Source: Synechococcales cyanobacterium bin31.maxbin.ball.101
Lineage (GTDB): Bacteria > Cyanobacteriota > Cyanobacteriia > Leptolyngbyales > Leptolyngbyaceae
Assembly (NCBI GenBank): GCA_013298165.1
Contig: JAAFJU010000040.1
Coordinates: 1-33,871, forward strand
DNA length: 33,871 nucleotides
Reading direction: 5' to 3'
In this document: positions 16,931-24,407 of the stretch, in pieces
How positions within the stretch are numbered: the stretch's first letter is position 1
Layout: every line of letters begins with the position of its first letter
The notes under the pieces: model-generated
What the model was told of the DNA's origin: nothing
The model's database searches: none
Seen by the model: the letters and a program-made list of their open reading frames with translations, nothing else
Made by a program: the position numbers and the translations under genes

Positions 16931-16939
16931 TGGTAGAAT
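16931..16939 (+). promoter_or_regulatory. Candidate extended -10 promoter
   Basis: TGGTAGAAT lies 11 bp after the hydroxylase-like stop codon and 74 bp before ATG 17013. It has the same extended -10 form as at 13814 and 24361. Confidence 0.4.
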
Positions 16940-17012
16940 TATCCAAGCATTCGAAATGACACATGGGGTTTCGGGTGATGGTTCCCATTGTGTGTGATGC
17001 AGCGAGAGGCTT

Positions 17013-17687
17013 ATGACAGGATCAGCGCAATTTGGAAAAATAATGGGAACAAGAGCGTGGCGAGTAGTTCGTAGTCTAGCGTTGATCTTCTGCTGTATCT
17101 TAATGACGGGTTGCGTGGACTATCAATTGGGCGTGACGCTCGATAGCCCGCATTCAGGTGAAATAACACAGCATATTCAACTCACCAACCAAAGCAACCC
17201 CACGGCGCAAGACCTGTTAAAACGCATTCGACAGCAGACTCGATCGGTTGATGGCCACTACAAAGCGCTATCCCAGAAAGAAGTGGTCGTGACCATTCCG
17301 TTTCACAACGCAACGGAACTGGAAGAGAAGTTTAATCGTTTTTTTGCCGCTAACTCAGAGCAGGATCAGGGATCGAATTCGCTGCCAACGATCGTCTCTA
17401 ATTTGCAGGTGATCCAGAGCAACGCCTTATTGTTTGAGCGCGATCGGTTGATTTTTGATATTGATTTGAGTGCCTTGGGGTTAGAAGGAGCGGAAAGTTT
17501 GGTGGATCCCGGTAAGCTGTTCAATTTAGGATTGACGGTGAATGGAACTGCTTGGACTCTGAAAGCTGGACAGAAAAATCATATTGATACAGATTTTTGG
17601 CTACCGATGCCGTTAGGCTGGGGGGCGATCGCAATTGTTGCTCTGGTGGCAGGTGGAACGGTTCTGCGTCGGCGATCGGCGATCTAG
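17013..17687 (+). CDS. DUF3153-type lipoprotein
   Basis: A 224-residue protein. A signal peptide ends in a lipobox (CILMTGC), so Cys at about residue 34 is probably acylated. The following VDYQLGVTLDSPHSGEITQHIQL is the start of the cyanobacterial DUF3153 domain, of unknown function. A C-terminal hydrophobic segment (GAIAIVALVAGGTVL) followed by RRRSAI suggests a second membrane anchor with a cytoplasmic tail. ATG 17043 is an alternative start. The AI-2E/PerM gene begins 15 bp downstream, so the two are probably one operon. Confidence 0.82.
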   Translation: MTGSAQFGKIMGTRAWRVVRSLALIFCCILMTGCVDYQLGVTLDSPHSGEITQHIQLTNQSNPTAQDLLKRIRQQTRSVDGHYKALSQKEVVVTIPFHNATELEEKFNRFFAANSEQDQGSNSLPTIVSNLQVIQSNALLFERDRLIFDIDLSALGLEGAESLVDPGKLFNLGLTVNGTAWTLKAGQKNHIDTDFWLPMPLGWGAIAIVALVAGGTVLRRRSAI

Positions 17688-17702
17688 TAGGAGTATGGAA
17701 GC

Positions 17703-18824
17703 ATGAGTCGATCGACCCGTGATCTCAAGCGGCTGTTGTACTTTGGATTATTGTTTCCCCTGGTTGCCCTGAATGTGTGGATGCTGGGGGTCGTGCTGAC
17801 GTACTTTCAGCAGTTGGTGACGCTGTTGATTGTGTCGGCGATTTTGGCGTTTTTGCTGGACTATCCGGTGCGGGCCTTTGAAAAAATTCGGATCCCACGG
17901 GCGATCGGCATCATTATTGTCCTGCTGTTGACGGTCGCTTTATTGAGCGTTGTGGCCGTCACGGTGATCCCGATGTTGGTCAATCAAAGTGCGCAATTGT
18001 TCGGGAATATTCCGGGGTGGTTAGAGGCGGCGAAGTCCCATGGTGTGGCGTTAGAGGCTTGGGCGAAGCAGCTTAATTTACCGATCGATTTACAGGGGTT
18101 TAGTGGGCGCTTGAGTGGACAGATCGAAAGCCAGAGTCAGGAATTAGCGAAGCAGGCATTGGGATTTGCGATCGGCACGTTATCCAGCTTTGTGGATACG
18201 ATGCTGGTGATTGTGATGGCGTTTTATATGCTGCTCTATGGCGGTCAGCTTTGGGACGGCATGATTGCGGTTTTGCCGAAACCCTTTGGACCTGCGCTGA
18301 GTCAGGCGTTGAGATTGAATTTTCACAATTTCTTTTTGAGTCAATTCGTGTTGGCGTTGTTTATGACGGTGACATTGATTCCAGTGTTTGTGATTTTGAA
18401 AGTTCCCTATGCGTTGTTGTTTGCGCTTTTGATTGGGATTGCAGAACTCATTCCGTTTATTGGCGCGGCCTTGGGAATTGGGTCTGTATTTTTGTTGGTG
18501 ATGTTGCAGGATTTTTGGTTGTCTTGGTGGGTGGGCGTTTCGGCGACAATGCTTCAGCAAATTCGGGATAATCTGATTGCGCCGAAGATGATGGGCGACT
18601 TTACGGGGCTGAATCCCATTTGGATTTTTGTGGCGTTGCTGTTGGGATTGAAGATTGCGGGGGTGTTGGGGGTATTTATTGCGGTGCCTGTGGCGGGGAC
18701 GGTGAAGGCGACGATCGATGCCCTCCTACAACATAACCAGGAACAATTAGCACTTTCAGGGGCCACGCCAGAGTCCACTTTCACAGATCAGCATAAGAAT
18801 CCCAACGCGCAGGATATAGATTGA
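17703..18824 (+). CDS. AI-2E family transporter (PerM-like)
   Basis: A 373-residue membrane protein of the AI-2E/PerM family with about eight hydrophobic segments. Conserved parts include ILAFLLDYPVRAFEK near the N-terminus, the soluble middle region, and AELIPFIGAALGIG with IRDNLIAPKMMG near the C-terminus. Family members export varied small molecules or ions. The original AI-2 role does not apply generally, and the substrate here is unknown. A GGAG ribosome site precedes ATG 17703. It is coupled with the DUF3153 lipoprotein gene 15 bp upstream. Confidence 0.92.
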   Translation: MSRSTRDLKRLLYFGLLFPLVALNVWMLGVVLTYFQQLVTLLIVSAILAFLLDYPVRAFEKIRIPRAIGIIIVLLLTVALLSVVAVTVIPMLVNQSAQLFGNIPGWLEAAKSHGVALEAWAKQLNLPIDLQGFSGRLSGQIESQSQELAKQALGFAIGTLSSFVDTMLVIVMAFYMLLYGGQLWDGMIAVLPKPFGPALSQALRLNFHNFFLSQFVLALFMTVTLIPVFVILKVPYALLFALLIGIAELIPFIGAALGIGSVFLLVMLQDFWLSWWVGVSATMLQQIRDNLIAPKMMGDFTGLNPIWIFVALLLGLKIAGVLGVFIAVPVAGTVKATIDALLQHNQEQLALSGATPESTFTDQHKNPNAQDID

Positions 18825-18869
18825 CCAGTTCTTCGTTCAATTCCGATCGAAGCTATAGGGAGGTCTATT

Positions 18870-19397
18870 ATGTCTTTAGAGGATGTGTGGCGGCGGAAGA
18901 GCGATCGGGCTTTAGAGAAAGCGGCTAAAGAATTGACACAGTACAATGAAGCGACAGAAACGGTGATCCGGGCAGAACTTCATCGACGGGGAATGCCGAT
19001 GCCTTTACCCTTTCTCAGGATTGCCTATGACCTCGCTGTTGCGGATCAGGGGACGGCTGACTATATTCAAGATCAAGTCCTGGCCATCCATCAAAGTCCT
19101 TGTCCGCGATGTAATCAACCCGGTCCAGTGGATATCCACACGTCCCACTGGATCTGGTCTATTGTATTCATGACGCAATGGAGAAGCCAGCCTCAACTCT
19201 CTTGCCGTTCCTGCGGTCGAGCTGAGCAGGCTAAAGCAATTTTTCTCTCTGGCTTGATTGGATGGTGGGGATTCCCTTGGGGACTATTGATCACACCAGT
19301 CCAGATCATTAAAAATATTTCTGGGATGATAGACGGACCGAAGGATACTGAACCCTCCAAGGAGCTATACCTCTTTTTCTATAAGCGGTTGCAGTAA
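18870..19397 (+). CDS. Putative zinc-ribbon membrane-associated protein
   Basis: A 175-residue protein. The N-terminal 40 residues (VWRRKSDRALEKAAKELTQY, then VIRAELHRRGM) match a short helical motif found before zinc ribbons in several bacterial proteins. Paired cysteines CPRC (78-81) and CRSC (112-115) make a likely zinc ribbon. A hydrophobic stretch follows (IFLSGLIGWWGFPWGLLITPVQII), probably one or two membrane segments. The function is unknown. A strong GGGAGG ribosome site precedes ATG 18870. It is convergent with the broken HigA-like gene eight bases after its stop. Confidence 0.75.
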   Translation: MSLEDVWRRKSDRALEKAAKELTQYNEATETVIRAELHRRGMPMPLPFLRIAYDLAVADQGTADYIQDQVLAIHQSPCPRCNQPGPVDIHTSHWIWSIVFMTQWRSQPQLSCRSCGRAEQAKAIFLSGLIGWWGFPWGLLITPVQIIKNISGMIDGPKDTEPSKELYLFFYKRLQ

Positions 19398-19405
19398 GCC
19401 GTAGT

Positions 19406-19804
19406 TTAAATAAACAAACTGGGCGACACCTTAAACCGATCGCCCAACGCTTTTGCCTGAGCTTTGCTGATGGCACGTTTACCATTCACGGTTTCAGACA
19501 CAACACCACTCGATCCCAAGACACCCACCAAATCAACTTGTCGAGTCCCACTATGTTCCATGAGATGCTGAAGAATCTCGTGGGGCAGAGAGTCGGGCAT
19601 CGGAAACTGTTGTTCTTCGTAAGTGTCAATCAGCGCGACCAGTAGGTCATACAACTTATCTTCTTCCGGAGTCAGTTCTTCCTTGAAGTGAAGCTGTTCG
19701 ACTTATTGCAGTATTCGATCGTATTCCGCTTCAGTCTCAATGACCTTGGGAATCGCATCTGCCAGTAAACTGATGTAAGTCATTGGATTAAAAGTAAGCA
19801 TCAT
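19406..19804 (-). pseudogene. HigA-like antitoxin gene interrupted by an in-frame TAA
   Basis: Reading from ATG 19804 gives MMLTFNPMTYISLLADAIPK and then codon 34 is TAA (19703-19705). The same frame continues directly with VEQLHFKEELTPEEDKLYDL and the helix-turn-helix region (HEILQHLMEHSGTRQVDLVG, VVSETVNGKRAISKAQAKAL, FKVSPSLFI). Together these match the standard layout of HigA-type antitoxins, about 132 residues. One base change (for example CAA to TAA) would explain the stop. The downstream part is still open from TTG 19654 and keeps the DNA-binding domain, so a shortened repressor is possible. No HigB toxin is visible next to it. Confidence 0.8.
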
Positions 19805-20037
19805 TTTTTCACTGAATCCGTATGATTGGATATATCGGATTAGTAAGCTCCTAACCCAGAATGCTGCATCCTGAACAAAACGATCGCACCCGTTCAGCCA
19901 TATTTATTCTTTAAATAATAAAGGTAATCTCTACAGTCTTCAATCTTGCCATAGGCCATACAACCCTACTAAGCTACCAATCTCATCGCACGACATAATA
20001 GAGATTCTGAGCGGATAAGCCGCAGAAAGGGCAAGTC

Positions 20038-20067
20038 TTGTTAAGATTTAATAAGAAATCTTAACAA
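20038..20067. promoter_or_regulatory. Perfect 12-bp inverted repeat upstream of nrdJ
   Basis: TTGTTAAGATTT and AAATCTTAACAA flank a 6-bp spacer AATAAG, about 150 bp before the nrdJ ATG. It could be an operator or a hairpin. It does not fit the NrdR box I know (ACACWATATATWGTGT). Confidence 0.55.
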
Positions 20068-20170
20068 AAACCCTGTTCAAATCCGGTTAGGAGGAGTATC
20101 ATCTTCTTCTACCACCATTACTACTACATACAGCGTCCTCATTTCCCGAAAAGTTCGTGGGTACGTCACA

Positions 20171-20193
20171 TGTGGTTTTCAAAAAACCTCACA
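20171..20193 (+). promoter_or_regulatory. Small hairpin just upstream of the nrdJ start
   Basis: TGTGGTTTT and AAAACCTCACA can pair with one bulge, ending 20 bases before the nrdJ ATG. It may affect initiation. The evidence is structural only. Confidence 0.3.
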
Positions 20194-20213
20194 ACCTATA
20201 AATCTCCTGTCCT

Positions 20214-22526
20214 ATGGTCCAAGATATTCAGCGCACCCGTCCCGTCGAAACCACCTCAGCGCAAGCCAATGGCCAGTTTCCCGCGTCGGCTCCAGCCGCA
20301 AACCCCGTCTTCTATCGCACCTACAGCCGCAAGCTCACGGGCACCCGTCGCGAATCCTGGGACGAAGTCATCACCCGGACGCTCGGCGGCTTGGCAGAAT
20401 TGGGCAAGTTCACGCCCCAGGAAAAAGCGATCGTCAACAAAATGCAGCAGGAACTGAAATGCCTGCCATCGGGACGCTGGCTCTGGGTCGGGGGAACTGA
20501 ATGGATTAAGCGCCCCGAGAACTTCAACGGGTCTTACAACTGCACCAGCACCAATGTCATCGATTGGCAGGCATTTGGGTTGATGATGGACTTGGCCATG
20601 ATGGGCTGCGGAACTGGGGCGATCCTAGAACCGAAGTATACCGATCGTCTCCCTGCTATTCGCAACAAAGTGGTTGTGAAAATGGGTTCAGGAATTGGCT
20701 CCGTGCCCGCGTTCCAACGACTAGAAAGCACGAAGGTGAATTTCAACGGCAACAATGTTGAAATCATCGCTGGCGATAGTCGTCGCGGATGGGTGGATTC
20801 TTACCAAGCACTACTAGAACTTTCGACCGACGATCGCTTCACGGGTGACGTGACGGTGACGATCGACCTCGGCAACATTCGTCCCGCAGGTGAGAAGCTG
20901 AAGGGCTTTGGCGGCGTTGCGAATCCCATTAAATTGCCCAACCTGTACGATCGCTGTGCGCAGATCTTGAACAAGGCGATCGGACGCAAGTTAACGCCTG
21001 TGGAATGCTGCATTCTCATTGACGAAGCCGCTGCCTGTGTCGTAGCTGGGAACATTCGCCGATCGGCTGGAATGCGTCAAGGAAACAGCGCTGATGCAAA
21101 CTTTGCAACGGCAAAAGATAACCTGTGGCAACAGGGTGAAGATGGCAACTGGCGCATCGATCCTGAGCGTGACGCGCTTCGGATGGCAAACCACACGCGG
21201 GTTTACCACCACAAACCGACCAAACAAGAAGTCGTGGATGCGGTTCGTAAACAGTTCTATTCGGGTGAAGGCGCGATTCAGTATGCATCTGAAGCGATCG
21301 CCCGATCGAGCGCTGACTTACTCAAAACCCGCGATCAACAGATCGAATTCATCACGGCTTACGAATCTGGCAAAGGCGCTGAGTTCTTACTGGCGCTCAA
21401 TCCTGGAATGCCCGCTTCAGAAGTCGAGCATCGCCTTGGACGCTATGGTCTCAATCCTTGCGGTGAAATCATCGGTGAAGACTTCCACTGCAACCTTTCC
21501 GAGATTCACTTGAATCAAATTGATCCAAAGGATCTGAAAGCGCAGGAAGATGCATTCACAGCGGGAGCATTAACGGTAGCGGCATTGCTGAATCACCAAT
21601 TCACCGAACCCCGTTACCAAAAATCGCGATTGCTAGATCCGATCGTCGGCGTCTCCTTCACTGGACTCTTCGACTTCTTCGTCCAAGCCTTCGGTACCGA
21701 ATGGCTCAACTGGTGGGAAGCGGGACGCCCGGACACCATGCGCGGTTTGGAGTTCAAAGCCAAAGAGCAAGAATTCTTGTCTCGCTGGAAAACGATCGTC
21801 CACACCGTCGTCGCCGACTACTGCACGAAGCACGGCATCAAGCCCCCCAACCGCTGCACCACCGTCCAACCCGCCGGAACCAAGAGCCTCCTCACAGGAG
21901 CATCCTCCGGCTGGCACCCGCCCAAAGCCCAACGCTTCATCCGTCGCATCACCTTCGGGAAAAACGACCCCGTTGCCTTGGCTTGCCTCGACTACGGCTA
22001 CAACATCGTCCCGTCGCAATCTGACAAAGACGACGACGGCAACCTATTGAACGATCCGTTCGATCCCCGTTGTACCGAATGGCTCGTGGAAATCCCCGTC
22101 GAAGTGCCTTGGGCAAACATTCCCGGCGCTGACGAAGTGTCGATCGAAATGTTCTCGGCTGTGGCGCAGTTTGATTTCTACATGCAAGTGCAGAAGTATT
22201 ACACCGCCCATAACACCTCTGCAACGATCGAACTCCGCGAGGACGAAATCGACGCATTGGCTGATGTCATCTACGATTCTGTCGCGACCAATGGTGGCTA
22301 CATGAGTGCAGCATTGCTCGCACGATTCGACGCACCGTTCCCTCGCTTACCGTTTGAGAAGATCGATCGGGCAACCTACCTGAAACTTTCGGCAGAAGTG
22401 ATGGAGCGACGGACGATCGATGATTTCTACGGCGCGTTGGCGAAGTATGACTCCGGCGAAGTGATCGCGGAAGGTCCAGCGGGTTGCGATTCAGACAAGT
22501 GCTTGTTTGAAGCCTCGAAGAAGTAA
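20214..22526 (+). CDS. nrdJ: Adenosylcobalamin-dependent ribonucleoside-triphosphate reductase (class II)
   Basis: A 770-residue enzyme that reduces ribonucleotides to deoxyribonucleotides using a B12-derived thiyl radical. Visible features are the N-terminal RTYSRKLTGTRRESWDE, the NGSYNCTSTNVIDW segment with an active-site Cys, the loop NPCGEIIGED (active-site Cys at about residue 416) and VQPAGTKSLLTGASSGWHP. The C-terminus GCDSDKCLFEASKK carries a Cys pair likely used for re-reduction. Cyanobacterial copies often carry inteins, but this one is uninterrupted. ATG 20214 begins MVQDIQRTRP. A terminator follows at 22547. Confidence 0.95.
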   Translation: MVQDIQRTRPVETTSAQANGQFPASAPAANPVFYRTYSRKLTGTRRESWDEVITRTLGGLAELGKFTPQEKAIVNKMQQELKCLPSGRWLWVGGTEWIKRPENFNGSYNCTSTNVIDWQAFGLMMDLAMMGCGTGAILEPKYTDRLPAIRNKVVVKMGSGIGSVPAFQRLESTKVNFNGNNVEIIAGDSRRGWVDSYQALLELSTDDRFTGDVTVTIDLGNIRPAGEKLKGFGGVANPIKLPNLYDRCAQILNKAIGRKLTPVECCILIDEAAACVVAGNIRRSAGMRQGNSADANFATAKDNLWQQGEDGNWRIDPERDALRMANHTRVYHHKPTKQEVVDAVRKQFYSGEGAIQYASEAIARSSADLLKTRDQQIEFITAYESGKGAEFLLALNPGMPASEVEHRLGRYGLNPCGEIIGEDFHCNLSEIHLNQIDPKDLKAQEDAFTAGALTVAALLNHQFTEPRYQKSRLLDPIVGVSFTGLFDFFVQAFGTEWLNWWEAGRPDTMRGLEFKAKEQEFLSRWKTIVHTVVADYCTKHGIKPPNRCTTVQPAGTKSLLTGASSGWHPPKAQRFIRRITFGKNDPVALACLDYGYNIVPSQSDKDDDGNLLNDPFDPRCTEWLVEIPVEVPWANIPGADEVSIEMFSAVAQFDFYMQVQKYYTAHNTSATIELREDEIDALADVIYDSVATNGGYMSAALLARFDAPFPRLPFEKIDRATYLKLSAEVMERRTIDDFYGALAKYDSGEVIAEGPAGCDSDKCLFEASKK

Positions 22527-22546
22527 CGCTGATTTAAGTTGAACCG

Positions 22547-22580
22547 AACCGGGTTGTCCGTTGTGATGACCCGGTTTTTT
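22547..22580 (+). terminator. Rho-independent terminator of nrdJ
   Basis: AACCGGGT pairs with ACCCGGTT around a 14-base loop, followed by a run of six T. The T-run directly abuts the AAGGAG ribosome site of the next gene. Confidence 0.8.
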
Positions 22581-22592
22581 AAGGAGAAATTT

Positions 22593-22910
22593 ATGGGTGA
22601 TGCGATCGACGGAATCATCAAGATTGAACGAGTCGTGGCGGAGTTCTACATTGAATGTCCTGCTTTGCCATCCCGATCGTTCCGCGTCAAAATCCGAGAA
22701 ACAACGAAAGGTCGTTATGTCGGCTATCCGAATGTTGCGATTAAGTCTTCAGATGACACACCAGAATGGTCCTCCGGTTTGGGCGAAACCATTAATGAAG
22801 CGTTGGAAGATACGTTGCGATCGTTTATGGCTTCGTTGGAAGGGATTCAGGGCGATCGGACGTTGTTGAGAGAGAACGATTTAGAATGGTCTGCCTGTGA
22901 AGATTTTTAA
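22593..22910 (+). CDS. Small hypothetical protein
   Basis: A 105-residue acidic soluble protein, MGDAIDGIIKIERVVAEFYI and onward. No family is recognised. The segment GRYVGYPNVAIKS followed by GETINEALEDTLRSFMASLE looks like a beta-hairpin plus helix, reminiscent of HicB-like partial RNase H folds, but the match is weak. A clean AAGGAG site lies eight bases before ATG 22593. The in-frame extension upstream to 22539 crosses the nrdJ terminator and is rejected. Because the terminator touches its ribosome site, it probably relies on read-through or on a promoter inside nrdJ. It is convergent with the gene ending at 22926. Confidence 0.7.
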   Translation: MGDAIDGIIKIERVVAEFYIECPALPSRSFRVKIRETTKGRYVGYPNVAIKSSDDTPEWSSGLGETINEALEDTLRSFMASLEGIQGDRTLLRENDLEWSACEDF

Positions 22911-22925
22911 GGTGAATCAGTGAAG

Positions 22926-23165
22926 TCATAGCATGAAGGCAAAGTCAGGGGGAATCTCGCCAATGTACTCGAAAGCAACCGGACGATCAGTGTATTTGGG
23001 AAGCAGCTTGTAGAGGTCGTTAGCGTTTTGGGCATGGGCAAGAACTTCGCCGCGCAGCACAACCAGATTTTCATCGATATCCGTATAGGCAATCAAAAGC
23101 CATTCATCGTGATATCGCTGTTTCATTTGGTCAAGACTGAGAATTTCTGGCAATGGCATGTTCAT
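22926..23165 (-). CDS. Small conserved cyanobacterial protein
   Basis: A 79-residue protein, MNMPLPEILSLDQMKQRYHD onward, with EWLLIAYTDIDENLVVLRGE as the most distinctive part and a C-terminus EYIGEIPPDFAFML. It resembles small cyanobacterial orphan proteins of about 80 residues that often sit near aspartyl protease-like or toxin-antitoxin genes. The function is unknown. The start at 23165 is supported by AAGGG upstream. The frame stays open to 23306 but without a better ribosome site. A decayed second copy of its EWLL-ENL segment lies at 24281-24345. Confidence 0.7.
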   Translation of the reverse strand: MNMPLPEILSLDQMKQRYHDEWLLIAYTDIDENLVVLRGEVLAHAQNANDLYKLLPKYTDRPVAFEYIGEIPPDFAFML

Positions 23166-23258
23166 AAATTCGCATCCCTTCAGCATTGTCCTGATTTTAG
23201 CGCACGGCTCATCCGATCGTGCGAGCCATATTTCCCAGCCGAGTCGATTGAGCAAAGC

Positions 23259-23264
23259 TATACT
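23259..23264 (+). promoter_or_regulatory. Candidate -10 box of the HicB-like gene
   Basis: TATACT lies 31 bp before ATG 23295. No clear -35 is seen. Confidence 0.3.
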
Positions 23265-23294
23265 AGATCTTGTAGACCGTAAAAGGTAATGGCG

Positions 23295-23492
23295 ATGCGT
23301 TATCAAGTCACAATTTATCGATCGGAAGAGGGCATCACGATCGGAGTTCCAGCGTTGCCCGGTTGCTGGTCAGAAGGGGATACTGAAGAAGAAGCACTGA
23401 TTAACATCCAAGATGCCATTCAAGAATACTTAGCGGCTTTAAACGATCGGCTGCAAGGGATCGAAACTCGTGAAATTGAGATTGCAGCTTAA
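23295..23492 (+). CDS. HicB-like antitoxin-type protein (orphan)
   Basis: A 65-residue protein with the HicB/UPF0150 pattern: YQVTIYRSEEGITIGVPALPGC, then SEGDTEEEALINIQDAIQEYL. These folds neutralise HicA mRNA interferases, but no HicA-like gene is visible on either side, so this is an orphan. ATG 23295 is preferred because AAAAGG lies eight bases upstream; ATG 23289 would sit too close to it. After its TAA the same frame stays open for 37 more codons (see the next feature). Confidence 0.8.
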   Translation: MRYQVTIYRSEEGITIGVPALPGCWSEGDTEEEALINIQDAIQEYLAALNDRLQGIETREIEIAA

Positions 23493-23606
23493 TCGGACTT
23501 CTCCAAACTCGGTCGATCGCAGCAAACCCAAATCGAAATCGAAAGAGAAGCCGCTGAACTGGATTATTTGAAAAGTGATGCTTACCAATATCTTCAGCGA
23601 GAATGA
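23493..23606 (+). pseudogene. Possible coding remnant directly after the HicB-like gene
   Basis: In the frame of the HicB-like gene, 37 sense codons follow its TAA and end at TGA 23604-23606. The product (SDFSKLGRSQQTQIEIEREA, then AELDYLKSDAYQYLQRE) is protein-like: charged, helix-forming and without the bias of a shadow frame. It has no start codon of its own at the 5' end. It may be the tail of a lost gene or a lost C-terminal extension. No family is recognised. Confidence 0.35.
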
Positions 23607-23661
23607 TCGACCGTACGAAATGCTCGTCGAGAGAGAAGTTCTGAACGGTTCTCACATTCGT

Positions 23662-23667
23662 TATAAT
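23662..23667 (+). promoter_or_regulatory. Candidate -10 box of the toxin-antitoxin pair
   Basis: A perfect TATAAT lies 27 bp before the antitoxin ATG. The -35 region is weak. Confidence 0.45.
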
Positions 23668-23693
23668 CAGACAGTCCACCACAAGGCTTAACT

Positions 23694-23936
23694 ATGCGTG
23701 CGATCGAAGCCACAGGCATTCTCAACACCCAAGGGCAACTCCAACTCGATATGCCGCGCCCCCAAGCAAAGCCTAGCCGAGTTCGGATTATCATGTTGGT
23801 CTCCGAAGACGAAGACCTGAATCCAGGAGAGTGGGAAACCGCGATCACAACCAACCCTAGCTTTGCCTTCTTGGATGATCCTGAAGAAGATATTTACACC
23901 CTGGAAGATGGAAAGCCAGTCAGCTATGAAGGGTAA
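23694..23936 (+). CDS. Putative antitoxin of the PemK-type pair
   Basis: An 80-residue protein. The N-terminus MRAIEATGILNTQGQLQLDM resembles the short beta-hairpin opening of many cyanobacterial antitoxins. The second half is acidic (SEDEDLNPGEWE, LDDPEEDIYTLEDGKP), as expected for the toxin-wrapping part. It overlaps the toxin start by 11 bases, the tight coupling usual for type II pairs. No ribbon-helix-helix or AbrB motif is obvious. The family assignment rests on context and general form. Confidence 0.75.
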   Translation: MRAIEATGILNTQGQLQLDMPRPQAKPSRVRIIMLVSEDEDLNPGEWETAITTNPSFAFLDDPEEDIYTLEDGKPVSYEG

Positions 23937-24264
23937 GATTGTTCTCATCCAATTTCCCTTTGACGACCTCTCTTCTAGTAAAGTTCGTCCAGCTTATTGT
24001 CTGACGCGATCGATCGGCAGTTATCAACACATCATCTTTGCGCTCATCACCAGTCGCATTCCACGGACTCCACTCACCACTGATATTCTGCTCCAGCCCC
24101 AACATCCTGACTTCTCACAAAGTGGACTTCAGAAACCATCCACAATTTGTCTCGACCATTTGATCACACTTCGACAATCGATGATTCGTCGTGAACTAGG
24201 AGATCTTAGCCTCATCACCCAAACAGAAATATCAACTCTTCTGTGCCAATTATTAGTGCATTAA
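23926..24264 (+). CDS. PemK/MazF-type toxin
   Basis: A 112-residue protein: MKGKIVLIQFPFDDLSSSKV, then RPAYCLT, HIIFALITSRIP and a C-terminal helix. This is the PemK/MazF mRNA-interferase layout: first beta strand with a pro-phe-asp turn, the S-x-K-x-RPA segment, and a strand with ITS. ATG 23926 is preferred over an in-frame ATG at 23863 deep inside the antitoxin. The start overlaps the antitoxin end, supporting co-translation. Activity is inferred from family. Confidence 0.82.
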   Translation: MKGKIVLIQFPFDDLSSSKVRPAYCLTRSIGSYQHIIFALITSRIPRTPLTTDILLQPQHPDFSQSGLQKPSTICLDHLITLRQSMIRRELGDLSLITQTEISTLLCQLLVH

Positions 24265-24280
24265 GATCAATGCAATCATC

Positions 24281-24345
24281 GATTTCGCCTTGCAGAACTA
24301 CCCAATTTTCATCGATATCCCTACAGGCCATCAAAAGCCATTCAT
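24281..24345 (-). pseudogene. Fragment of a second copy of the 22926-23165 gene
   Basis: This 65-bp stretch is closely similar to 23042-23106, including the uninterrupted shared block ATTTTCATCGATATCC. Read on the minus strand it gives EWLLMACRDIDENWVVLQGE against EWLLIAYTDIDENLVVLRGE in the intact gene. Similarity stops abruptly on both sides. It is a decayed paralogue fragment between the toxin gene and lipA. Confidence 0.75.
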
Positions 24346-24360
24346 AGACCGTTCAGCCTC

Positions 24361-24369
24361 TGGTAGAAT
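24361..24369 (+). promoter_or_regulatory. Candidate extended -10 promoter of lipA
   Basis: TGGTAGAAT lies 38 bp before the lipA GTG. A TTCATA hexamer 17 bp upstream is a weak -35. The promoter is adjacent to the paralogue fragment. Confidence 0.45.
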
Positions 24370-24407
24370 GGATGACAGAAAACCCCTGATTCATTGAGAT
24401 TGCCGCC

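Larger units (their letters stand above)
19805..20213. other. Intergenic region upstream of nrdJ (409 bp)
   Basis: This holds a perfect 12-bp inverted repeat at 20038-20067 and a small hairpin at 20171-20193 close to the nrdJ start. I looked for a HigB toxin gene and for a cobalamin riboswitch and saw neither. The base composition is more AT-rich than the flanking genes. Confidence 0.6.

Noticed and set aside
19805-20213. HigB toxin gene expected next to the HigA-like gene
   Set aside because: Translation of the minus strand here gives only short frames with no HigB motifs.
20000-20213. Cobalamin riboswitch before nrdJ
   Set aside because: No B12-box-like sequence was seen. The inverted repeat is AT-rich and unlike the riboswitch core.
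22926-24407. CRISPR array or defence island
   Set aside because: No spaced direct repeats and no nuclease or effector gene beyond toxin-antitoxin type proteins were seen.
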